Shown: positions 13,601 to 23,400 of the stretch, in pieces
How the letters are laid out: each line of letters opens with the position of its first letter
How positions within the stretch are numbered: the first letter of the stretch is position 1
NCBI GenBank assembly: GCA_964006375.1
Contig: OZ023265.1
Span: forward strand, 158,209,618 to 158,273,617
DNA from: Tillus elongatus
Lineage: Eukaryota; Arthropoda; Insecta; Coleoptera; Cleridae
DNA length: 64,000 nt
Reading direction: 5' to 3'
Notes under the pieces: generated by a model
Told to the model about the DNA's origin: nothing
The model's input: only the letters and a program-made list of their open reading frames with translations
Database searches by the model: none
Position numbers and translations under genes: made by a program

Positions 13601-13982
13601 AAACGAAACAGACCGATTTGCGTCCATAGAATTTTTTTTTAAGAAACGCTGAAACACGTCAATTTTAATATTAAGGGGGACATGATTTGACATTAAACTC
13701 AACTTTGTCACATCAACCTCTTAAGGATGGCGATAACAACCCTTATATTTTAAATAGGGAACAAGGGTCGAGTGTTACATCATTTGAAAGCTCTTTCTTT
13801 TCTGAATTCAGCACACAAATTTTTTTGGAAGTTTTATCAACTCGTTTAAAAATTATTCACAGTTGGAGTTGCAAGAACGTATTTCATTCTTTGTGATAAG
13901 AAATGCACTGCTTAGTCAAGTTTTCGTTAAAAAAAACTAAAAAACCAAACCAAGGGTTAAGCAACTGCAATCGTTCAACGAA
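13601..13982. other. Probable mariner-like or MITE remnant, non-coding
   Basis: It starts CAGGGTGGCGCATTGAAAAC, like the outer ends of insect mariner-like elements, but no transposase frame can be read. The rest is unrecognised. Confidence 0.35.
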
Positions 13983-14222
13983 AATGACGATTCACCCAGT
14001 CGGCCAGACAAATACTGAAAAAAGCGGTATTCTCGCTCGCATCACCGCTCTATTTTACTGTCGACTAAACGATCTGTCGATGGAAAGAACTGTCTGCCGT
14101 AGCATATCGTTGGACTGGCAGTTTTTTCGACCAACATATCGTTTAGTCGACACAGAGCGGTGATTCGAGCGAGAATACCGCTTTTTTCAGTATTTGTCTG
14201 GCCGACTGGGTGAAACGTTGTT
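13983..14222. mobile_element. Fold-back MITE (240 bp palindrome)
   Basis: The two halves are inverted repeats of about 115 bp that meet near 14100. The outer ends are CACCCAGTCGGCCAGACAAA and its complement. The motif GCGGTATTCTCGCTCG is preserved exactly in both arms, followed by CACCGCTCT, TCGACTAAACGAT and further matching blocks. It would fold into one long hairpin. There is no coding capacity, so it depends on transposase made elsewhere. Confidence 0.85.
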
Positions 14223-14639
14223 ATCGTTGTATAAAACCTAATATTGATCTCTGCTTCATATTTAGTTGCAAAACATGACATATAAGCGAAATTGAAATAA
14301 AAATGCCAATTTATATGCGGGGGCAAAACGCACTCTGTATATGTTTTAAATGGCTTACATAATTGCATAGCAATATTTGGAGGTTTAGTTTCATTTTGAT
14401 TTTTGTTTTGCTTTAATATAACATTGTAAAAAAAAGACGTTTAAGTTATTAGATACAAATAAACATACTTGTGGGTAATTAATTATTATATATGTAAATA
14501 TGTATGAAACTCAATCCTGACTCACCTTAATGAAAAGGTCATTTTCTAATAAAAAGATCGATTGATATAAGATTTATTCCATATTTTCATTACAAAAATG
14601 TGATTTAAAGTGAAGCCACCTATTATTAAGCATTTATTT
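14223..14639. other. No feature recognised
   Basis: AT-rich, without a supported frame or repeat. Confidence 0.4.
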
Positions 14640-15688
14640 TCAAGAAAGTAATCTTTGATGGCATCTACCTTTTCGCATTTTATAATGCATAGTTGCACAA
14701 TTGTGTGAAAATTTATGGTTGAGGTCAAGGGGTTGCAGCAAATGAGATATATGAGGAGGAAGCTTTAAAATTGTTATATTTTCTCTACGGGCTAGTTCAA
14801 CAACCATTTCCGTAACATGCGTACTGTGTCCATCATAGATTAACAAGACTGGTCGTTCTGGTCCCAAGGTTGGAATCAAAGTGTTTTGAAGGTAATTATA
14901 AAAAATTTGAGATTCCATCCAACCTGATTTTGAAGCAGTGTAAGCTGTACCTTCGAATATATGGGTCTTTGGTATCCATGACGTCCAAATGGATTTGACT
15001 TTATATACAATTAGAGGTGGTGCCTTTTTACCTGTTGCATTAGCAGCTGCCAAAACGGTGGTATTTTCTCTGACTGGTCCACTTGTGGTTCTCCATGAGA
15101 ACTTTCCCTTAGCCCCTACTAGCCTAGTCTTGGAGGGATCCAAGCACAAGCTTGTTTCATCTAAATTCCAAACTACTGAAGGTTTGTCTGTTATATTTAA
15201 TTTATTTAATGTAGCATACAGCAGATCAAAATATGAATTAGAATGTAAGGATCAGTTGCCTTTTTTCTTGAATATTCAACATTTTGTGGTTTTTTCAGAG
15301 AAAGATTATGAAGCTTTTTAAAATGGATAAAACCAATCTTCACCCGGGGCATCCTTTTTAAATGGTGCCTTCAGTTGATTTCGTCTTATAAATTCACCTA
15401 CTATTTCTTTAACTTCGGCAAGACTAAGACCAAATCCCCAGGTCTCTAACGTTTTCAAACCATAAGCTAATCGCTGTTCATCTTCCACATTTATCACAGT
15501 AGGTCTTCCAAAAGTCTTACTTTTCATTCCTCTTCGTCCCTTAAGGTGGTCTCTTGTGGTATATTATATATTCTTGATGCCAGTAGAGGAGTGTAGAGAC
15601 CTTGTCTTATTTCATTTAAAGCTCGTTCCAAAGTATGCGACTGATATTTCTCTCCTCGATCACTTTTTCTTATATAATTCCGTACCAT
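14640..15688 (-). pseudogene. Pogo/Tigger-like DDE transposase, frameshifted
   Basis: Start ATG at 15688 (MVRNYIRKSDRGEKYQ). Domains: a Psq-type HTH (LERALNEIRQGLYTPLLASR then IYNIPQETLRDHLKG-like after a frameshift near 15540); a second DNA-binding part (MKSKTFGRPTVINVEDEQRL..GLSLAEVKEIVGEFI); LSLKKPQNVEYSRK (after another shift near 15270); then the DDE catalytic core. All three acidic positions are visible: VVWNLDETSL, LLIYDGHSTH and LLQPLDL. Beyond the last Asp the frame diverges to an unrelated tail and stops, so the C terminus is lost. With only a few frameshifts it is one of the youngest-looking transposases here. The Tigger-like one at 24662-26154 is a different lineage. Confidence 0.85.
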
Positions 15689-15717
15689 TTTTCCTGAAAC
15701 AAAATTAATTATCAAAC

Positions 15718-15750
15718 GGGGCAAGAGCACACTCCCAAGTGCTCTTGCCC
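15718..15750. repeat. Short perfect hairpin next to the pogo gene
   Basis: GGGGCAAGAGCAC and its exact reverse complement GTGCTCTTGCCCC are separated by 8 bases. It lies just outside the transposase start and 5 bp from the LINE target-site duplication. It may be part of the pogo element end. It could look like a terminator but has no such role in this setting. Confidence 0.7.
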
Positions 15751-15755
15751 CTTAT

Positions 15756-15770
15756 TACTTGGACGCACTT
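15756..15770 (+). repeat. Target-site duplication, left copy (LINE-A/U6 insertion)
   Basis: TACTTGGACGCACTT, exactly repeated at 18977-18991. The pair brackets the LINE-A body plus the U6 copy, showing that both were inserted together. Confidence 0.9.
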
Positions 15771-18700
15771 TTTCCCGCTCAGGGCTCGTCCGCGGCCTTG
15801 CCGCCCCGATAGCACTGCATCCTTTGGTTGATTGTGCATACCCTTAGTCTTACTCCACCCATTCCAAAATCACTGTGCCTTGAACTAGTCTGCACAGCGA
15901 TTGGTAGGGTGAAGTTTTATATTCCTCTGTCTCCGGTCTAGACTGACCGTAGATCAGTTGTCTTTTGCGGTCCAGAGCTTTACACTCGCACAAGATGTGC
16001 TGGGCTGATTCGCCCCCCTCGCCGCAGAGTCTCCATGCGAGGTCTCCTTCGAACCGCCCCATTTTAGGCAGGTGTTTCTTGACGGCCATGTGTCCCGTCA
16101 AGAGACCTGTTGTGTTTCTGAGCTGCACTCTGCTAAGATTTAGCAGCTCCACAGCTCTCTTTGAACTGGGTTCGTCAATTATTGACTTCCCATGTCTGAG
16201 CCCTGGACAGTCTGCCCAGTACACTTTGTGTTGGTTTCTGACCCAGGACTTAATGGCACCCCTGGCAGTGCTCTTTGTCACGCCCAGAGCCGGTTCTGGT
16301 CCCATAAATGGTTTTGCTGACCCTCTCTTCGCGAGACTGTCAGCTTCGTCATTGCCTTTGACCCCCGAGTGACCCGGAACCCAGATGAGGGTTACCTCAT
16401 TCTGCCAAGCCAGGTCGCTCGTCTCGTCTAGGCACTCACTCACCAGCCAGGAATATACCCGTGGGCTGCTTAGTGCCTTAAGAGCTGCCTGGTTGTCTGT
16501 GGCTATGAGGATCCGCTTGTTGGTGTAGCCCCTCCTCTTGTTCTCCCGCACACAGTGCAGCATGGCGTACATTTCGACCTGAAACACCGTTGGGTGGGCT
16601 CCGAGGGAATAACTATGACTTACCCTCGGTCCTTCAGAGTAAACACCTGCCCCCGTCCCACGCTCCCCGCTGGATCCGTCCGTGAATCAGACGAGCGCGT
16701 CCCGTGGTATGCCCGGCGTCTCCTCCCACCATGCCTCGCGGTCGGGGATTTCCACTGTAAAGCTGTTTTCCCTGCAGATACGCGGGCTCGCGAAGTCTGA
16801 CCTCATTTCAAGCATGGGCTCCTCCACGATCTCCTGAATTTTGCAGTGGCCCCCGAATCCTGGGTTGATCTTCAGTCTACCATTGCAAGGTAGTCTGTAT
16901 AGTCCTAGCCTGGCCTCCCCCATAATAACTAAGTGTAGAGGGAGCAGATCCAGCAACACCTCCATGGCGGCTGTTGGAGTTGAAGACATGGCCCCTGTGA
17001 TGCCTAGGCAAGCCATCCTTTATATCTTGCCTAGTTTTTGTTTGGCACTAGATTGTGTCACCTTAGGCCACCAGATCAGTGCCGCGTATGTTAACGATGG
17101 TCAGACCACCCTTGTGTACAGCCAGTGGGCCATACTAGGTCTTAGTCCCCACGTTTTTCCATATAGCCGCTTAGTGACGGCTAAGGTCGTGACTCCCTTA
17201 CACAGTATTTTTCCAATGTGACCATTCCAGGTTAGCTTAGAGTCCAATACGACCCCGAGATATTTTACCTCCCTGGCCATTGGAATGCTCCTACCGTATA
17301 GAGTGAGAGTTCTGTAGCTGTTCTCCAGAGTATTATCCAGTTTCAGCACCAGTTGGTGCAGTGCTGTTTCTGTTGAGAATCCTGCTGTGTGCATATTGTC
17401 CGCAGTGTAGGGGATATGCTTCCAGTACACCGCCCCTAATGTCCCGATCGAGCAGTTTTTCCACTGTTATTAGCAAGGACATGAGACCTATTGGCCTCAG
17501 GGACTTCGCCTGGTCTGTTGGACACCCAGGTTTAGGAATGAATACAACCCTGGCCAGTCTCCATGCCCTCGGAATGTACCCCAGAGCCAGGCTGGCCCTT
17601 ATAATGAGGGTAAGCACCGACGCCAGTATATCTATCCCCTGTTGGAGCATGATGGGAATTATTCCATCAAATCCCGGCGATTTGTATGGCTTAAAGCTGT
17701 TAATGGCCCATCTCGTTTTGCTCCAGGTAACCACCTCTTTAGTGACTGTCCAGTCTACTCTAGATGTCCGCCTATAAGGCGCCTCTATTTCTGAGTGTTC
17801 CCAGTCCGGAGGTTTATTATGTTACAGCCGGGAAGTGCGTCTGGAGTAAAATTTCCATTTCCTCCCCCGAGCTTGTAAAGCCTCCCGTGGATGTTATAAG
17901 GGAGCCTATGTTAGTCTGAGTGCCCTTGGACAGGATCTTGTGTAGTCGGGCACTCTGGGGCGTATTTTCCACTTCCTCGCAGTGCCTCCTCCACGACTCC
18001 TTCTTGGCGTCCCTCAGTCTTTTGTTATAGGTCGTTAGGGCCTGTCTATATTCATCCCATGCTCCCGACCTTTTGGCCGCGTTAAACAGCTAACGAACCT
18101 GTGTCCTCCTTTGCCTGAAGACCTCGTTCCACCACGGGACGTTCCTGGTGGACACCCTCAATTTCAGGGGGGCAGTTGGCGTTATAGGCCGAAGTGATTG
18201 CGTCTCGCAATTGGGCTGCTGCAATCTCGAGGTCTATTAAATTGTGTATGGTACTCTTAACCCCCCGCAGTTCCACTGCTAGGTCTGACCTGTAGGCTTC
18301 CCAGTCCGCCTTGCGGGGGTCCCGGTACCATACCGTTTGTCTTTCGACTTTGGGGATTTCAAACCGGATGTATCTGTGGTCTGAGCAACTCACTTCCCCA
18401 GAGACAGCCCAGCTCTTAACAAAGTCACCCAGCAACTGGGTGGAAACTGTTAGATCTAAGACTTCCTAACGCCGTTTTGTGACGAAGGTCGGTTTATTAC
18501 CTCTATTCAATATGTCTAAATTAAATTTCATAAAGAATTGTAAAAGTGCCTCACACCTAGAGTTTGTGTCCGAGCTACCCCACAACTCATGGTGCGCGTT
18601 TGCATCCATGCCGATGATGGTCTGCCATCCACCTGCTCTGCTACCCACCATCAGCTGCTCCAATTCGTTGGATGGAGCGAGGGTCCGTGCTGTCCCCTGG

Positions 18701-18873
18701 CAGATAGGTTGACGAGACAGTAATGTCCATCGGCCCATCTGCTCCTCCACATCGGATTTTGATCGTTGCCAGGTCCTCGGATTCTCGCTGGATCTGCTGT
18801 AGATGAGCTTTCCAGCAGCTCCGCCGAGTCCCTTGATATCTCCTTTATAGGAGTACGGTTCCTGAATGAGGGG
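15771..18873 (-). pseudogene. LINE family A (RNase H-bearing, R1/I-like), internally deleted
   Basis: Reading the minus strand from 18873: an apurinic-type endonuclease (LIQEPYSYKGDIKGLGGAAG; IIGMDANAHHELWG; SCSDHRYIRFEIP), then reverse transcriptase fingers (FKPYKSPGFDGIIP; IPRAWRLARVVFIPKPG; LRPIGLMS), then RT thumb (REVKYLGVVLDSKLTWNGHI), then RNase H (IATDNQAALKAL; VPGHSGVKGNDEADSLAKRG), and a CCHC-like tail (LAWRLCGEGGESAQHILCEC). Between QLVLKLDNTLEN and SYRTLTLYGRSIPM near 17330 the RT palm with its YADD box is missing, so this copy could not prime itself. Several stops and frameshifts occur. The 5' end is truncated near the start of the endonuclease and joined directly to U6 RNA sequence. 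Confidence 0.88.
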
Positions 18874-18922
18874 AAAATGTGGAACGCTTCACGATTTTGC
18901 GTGTCATCCTTGCGCACAGGCC

Positions 18923-18962
<40 letters not shown>

Positions 18963-18979
18963 ACCGCCGAAGCGAGTAC
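18874..18979 (-). ncRNA. U6: U6 spliceosomal RNA copy, fused to a LINE
   Basis: The 106-bp minus-strand sequence matches U6 almost throughout: GCTTCGGC near the 5' end, ACATATACTAAAATTGGAAC, the ACAGAGAAGATTAGCATGGC box that pairs with the 5' splice site and U4/U2, GCGCAAGGATGACACGCAAA, and the 3' end GAAGCGTTCCACATTTT. A few changes are present (5' end GTACTCGC where GTTCTTGC is usual; CCTGTGCGC where CCCCTGCGC is usual). Its 3' end runs directly into the LINE, there is no T tract beyond TTTT, and the upstream target-site duplication leaves no room for its own promoter. It is therefore a retro-copied, probably inactive U6 made by template switching from LINE RNA to U6 RNA. Confidence 0.93.
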
Positions 18980-18991
18980 TTGGACGCACTT
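18977..18991 (+). repeat. Target-site duplication, right copy (LINE-A/U6 insertion)
   Basis: Exact second copy of the 15-bp sequence at 15756-15770. It directly abuts the 5' end of the U6 copy. Confidence 0.9.
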
Positions 18992-19559
18992 GCCCCAGAC
19001 ATATTTATTCCAGGGAAAGTGCACACCCCCTTTATAAATATTTATAGGTTAATCAAAGAAATAATATATTTTCTTACCATAAAGTAGCGCCAAATTAAGT
19101 AAAACGTAATATTTAATAAATGATCGTAACACTTTATTCGGATTTGCGCGCCTCCGTGGCCGTGCGGGAAAGCATTAAATTAAAATTATTCTGAACTCTC
19201 CTAAGATATTTTATCAGTTCCTCAATAGATGGTGCTATAATTTTGGATATGAAAAGATTAAACAAACATAGATGCTCTTGTCCCAAATACGCTCTTACCC
19301 CAACTTACCTTACCTATAAGTGTAGCTGGCACGTCTATTGATACAGTGAAATACACCTATAGGTGTAATTGGCAGAGAATGCGTTAAAAATGACACTTCA
19401 ACATGAAAACATCACACTACATTCAACCTTCGACTGACAAATGCAACCAAATAGGGGCATGTAAAACTTCATTTAAAGTATCTATTCTCTATGCAAAATT
19501 GCCATGGTTTTACAATTTATTCCAAAAAATTAACAGTAAAAAAAGAAATTAATCTGATT
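18992..19559. other. No gene recognised
   Basis: This is the continuation of the sequence into which the LINE/U6 unit inserted. It is AT-rich without a supported frame. Confidence 0.4.
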
Positions 19560-20100
19560 GACGAATTTCTGTACAACACACTACAAAATTAATAACTGTG
19601 TTACATTCTTATGAGAAAAAATATTTTTAAAACATATTAGTCTTAACATAGATGTTCAAAATGTGTGCCTTGAACATCTTGGCAGCGCCCTAATCATAAA
19701 TACAAATCTCTTCTAATGTTAATCAACATGTGAGGTGTGACGCACCTAATTGCAATAATTATTCTTCTTAAGTCTGTTAAACTGCGTGGTTTAGTTGTGT
19801 ATACCATGTACTTTTCACATATCTCCATAAGAAATCTAATAGCATAAGATCGAGTGATCGTGCTGGCGAACAATCCTGACCGCCATATCCACAGATTTGG
19901 AAATATTAAATCGAAGCACTGTCAGACATTGATTTGGTTATGTGCTGATACTCCATTCTGCTGAAGGCATGTCACATTCGCAGGAATTTGTGGGTTTGCT
20001 AGACTAGGATATGTTTGCAAAAATTGGCACATGTATTTTGGAGCAGTGCTAAATAATTATCTCCATTCAAATTGTGATCTCTTGTAGACAGAAATTGGTT
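19560..20100 (-). pseudogene. Degraded mariner-like transposase, C-terminal part
   Basis: In broken frames one reads LNGDNYLALLQNTC, QQNGVSAHNQINV-like, ARSLDLMLLDFLWRYVKS, then TKPRSLTDLRRIIIAIRCVT and GTHFEHL. These match the end of insect mariner-like transposases (SPDLTPLDFFLWGYLK, then a Pro-Arg-Ser-Leu-x-x-Leu-Arg region and a GGHFEHL end). Numerous stops are present. It lies just 3' of RpS4 and is transcribed, if at all, in the same direction. Confidence 0.65.
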
Positions 20101-20307
20101 TTAGAAATGAATCTGTGTATTTCTGTCAAACCCAACACAGACAATAAAGACCCTAAATATATGACAAATAGTAGGACAAATGGTATGACAAAGTTGTAAA
20201 ATAAAAAAATTCATGTATTTACTAATGCAACATAAAGCGAATGGATTTAGAAAATTGACTGAAAAAAGTGAACTATAATAAAAATTCAAAAATTGTATTT
20301 TCCAATT

Positions 20308-20313
20308 TTTATT
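20308..20313 (-). promoter_or_regulatory. RpS4: RpS4 polyadenylation signal
   Basis: AATAAA on the minus strand, 24 bases past the stop codon of RpS4. This spacing is normal for the short 3' UTRs of ribosomal protein genes. Confidence 0.8.
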
Positions 20314-20336
20314 GAAAATGTAAATTATAACATTAC

Positions 20337-20460
20337 TTAATGGGTTTTTGCAGCCAACCTCTTATCTCTTTCTTCTGCAATAGACAGTTTTACACCTTTA
20401 CCTCTTGGTAAGGACACGAATGCCTTGGTACCTTTGCCAATAATGAATACGTTATTTAAC
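20337..20460 (-). CDS. RpS4: RpS4 exon 5 (C terminus)
   Basis: Starts after a TTGTTACAG acceptor and completes the split Arg codon AG|G. It encodes [20 protein letters not shown] then [20 protein letters not shown], ending at TAA (20339-20337). Confidence 0.96.
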
Positions 20461-23400
20461 CTGTAACAAAATAAAAATATTAACAAAATAGATTAGATAA
20501 TTAGACATAATTTAACATTAACTTTCTCCACAATCATAACAATGACCACCCCAAGTTTATCTATCACTAGTAACTGAAAAACCATTTTACTACATAAGCG
20601 TAGCTAGCACTAAACAAACAAAACAAAAATTCTACGAAAATTCACTAAAAGGGCTAGTCTTGTAAGAAAAAGTAACCAGTCGTTTAATCAATTGCTCAAA
20701 CTTGTAGCGACTACGTTTCATTACTGCTTTAATTATTCAAAATAAACCCGTAAGAGAATTAATAGCAGACAATCCAATATCTGTAAGGCAATTCATATTT
20801 TGATTTCAAAATTATTCTCATGAAAAGTCGCTAAATCTTGAAGTACCGTAAACCTGTACTGCATTTTAAATGTGTACGTTAAAAGTCAAATTTCTAAAGA
20901 CGCAATATGGCTTTGTTAGTAAATAATACGTCGCATTTTGCGGAAGGAATATCTCCAAGGAATAAATGTCGTTGCTATTGGCTCTGTAGTTTTCCGTGTG
21001 ACGTCACGGGCGACAGTTGAGAGAATTGCCGGCAAAACCTTCAACTGTGGGACACGGGAGGTGATACCTCGTGACTTCGCCGCCTATTGGAGGTCTCATG
21101 TTATCTCATTCGAAGAATGGAGGCTAGAAAGAGCTCGCGCACAGCCACCAACGGTCACAGTAAGCATTTTTGTGTGCAGCGAGTAGCAATTGCAGAACCC
21201 GACACAGTAGCAGGGACTCTGCTGAGCGTTCATAGAGTGACCATCCGTCAGTTTCAGTGGCTATTAAATTATCTTAAAACGGGGTTGTAATGTTCTTTCT
21301 GTTATCTGTACTACTTAATAATTATTGTCAGTGATTGTTCGGAGTAATTCAAGTGAAATTAAACATCGTATTCAGCATAAAAACGCGAACTAACTCGTGG
21401 TTCTTTGTTCCGAGCCGTTGACTTCTTGCCATAATCAGAAAGAATTCCTGGTTAGTATCGAACCTTAAGTCAATTGGTAGTGAATTTTACTTGAGCAAAT
21501 TCACGTTTTAATTGCGATTTGCAAAGTTTCCATCAAGCGAATTCAGAACTTGGTGTCAAATGGTCTTGTAGTATTGGAGCAGTAACATCCACCCAATAAT
21601 CTCTGAGGGGAAGTCCCAGTCGTTTTTCCCAGTTTTTCCGCTCTTATTGAAGTCTGGAGTCTGTGCCAGGCACTCAAAATTGATCCCACTTGGAAAGCAT
21701 CTTCACAGTGCCATCAGGTAACCTAATACCGGAAGACTGGTGCATATAAACAAATATTTTCTCTGAATCAGTAGAATTTTCATTCCGAACATCTGAAGTT
21801 TTAATAACCTGAACTTTCAAAATCACGTAATTATGTTTGAGCTTAAACAATTGTAGAAATCACCAATGACTTATGAACCGCCCTGAGATTGTCAAAATAT
21901 TTTTATAAGATGCAGCTTAAGACACCCTATAATAACGTATACAATGTTTTTTCGTATCTTGCATAATAACAATTATATTTAGCTTTACCTAGAAATGAGT
22001 CACCTTGTATATAGGTGTCCTATCGGTCTGGGAACGGAAGAAAGCTCCTCACTTAAGCCATATTTTAAAATGCTGTTTTCTAGGTGTTCCAGGAGTGCAC
22101 ATTAAATTAATTAATTAAATGCTACGAATTTTGCTGCAATTTGAGCGGCATCTTATAAAAATTATTTTGAGAATCATAGGTGGCCCACAAGTCGTTGGTA
22201 ATACAAATTTTCGTTTTTAAATTGAACACCCCTTATATTATTGCACTTTTGCATTGTCCATCGAATTGTAATGCATGTTTGTTTGAGTTACTTTGATTGT
22301 TTTGAAACTTTTCACATTTTTGGCAAATATCAAAAATTGCGATACGGCGTTTTTACAAACAAAAATTGGAGTCTAATGCAAATGACACATTCAGAGAAGT
22401 TTTTGTTTATATTATTTCATGAAAAAATCGAGATGCCATGCACCGGGCGCTTTTTTACGAAATTTAAAAAAATCAAACTCTCGTAACTCGATTGTTTAAA
22501 ATGGCAGTCTGTATTTTGTGTTTCAGAAGTGAAGGGCACATTTATTATTATAAATGTTTAATAAGTTATTCAACAACAAGTGTTTTCGGATTTTCGTAAG
22601 AAAATTGTAAATTTTTATGCAAAAAACTTTTGTGAGCTTTGTCAAAAAGCTTATTTGATGAAATATGATACACTATTTGTACTATATAAGTTATACTGGT
22701 AACCAAATTTGATGTCTGATTTCATTTAAAAAAAAGACATTTGCTATTAATAACATTGTTATGAAAATCCACTACCATAACACAATTGCTGCATCAAACT
22801 TTTCCTAAAATGCAGTGGAATGCTACTACTGCTGCTACCTTATAATTTTTCCCTCACCAATATAAAATTTCTCCAACTTTTAGCAACTTTTTGCAAAATT
22901 TCCCTGGCTCCCTTGACCATTTTTTAACATCACTGATATTTCCTGACTTTTCCTGTTTTGCAGGTTTTCCAGACAAGTAAACACCCTTTCACACTGTAAA
23001 TTCATCCGCAAAAAATGCAATGTTACCTTTTTATAAAACCATTTAATGTAATTTTGAACATTTTTTTTATATTTTAATGACAATATAAGTAAGTTTAAAA
23101 TGCATGTCTTCTGTTTGGGTAATACTGATAATGCCATGTTGACATTCAGTGACCTTATAACAGAACATTAATATAGGCCTCACTTTGACTGAAGCATGTC
23201 ATAAATAAATACAACCTCAGCTTCGATAGGGCCAAAAACCTTAAATAAATAAACTTACAATCTAAAATAAGAAACACAGTGTAAGCAAAATGCTACAGCA
23301 GGGTACCCAGCAGAAATCCAAAAGCATATTCTCTGACATTTCCAGGTCCATCGAGTAATTTTTCATAATACTCTAAATAATAAACACAAATACGTGAATA

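Noticed and set aside
15718..15750. A rho-independent terminator
   Set aside because: The hairpin lies in a eukaryotic transposon setting and has no T run in the right place.
18874..18979. A functional U6 gene
   Set aside because: It is bounded by a LINE target-site duplication on one side and LINE sequence on the other, with no PSE/TATA region of its own and several substitutions.
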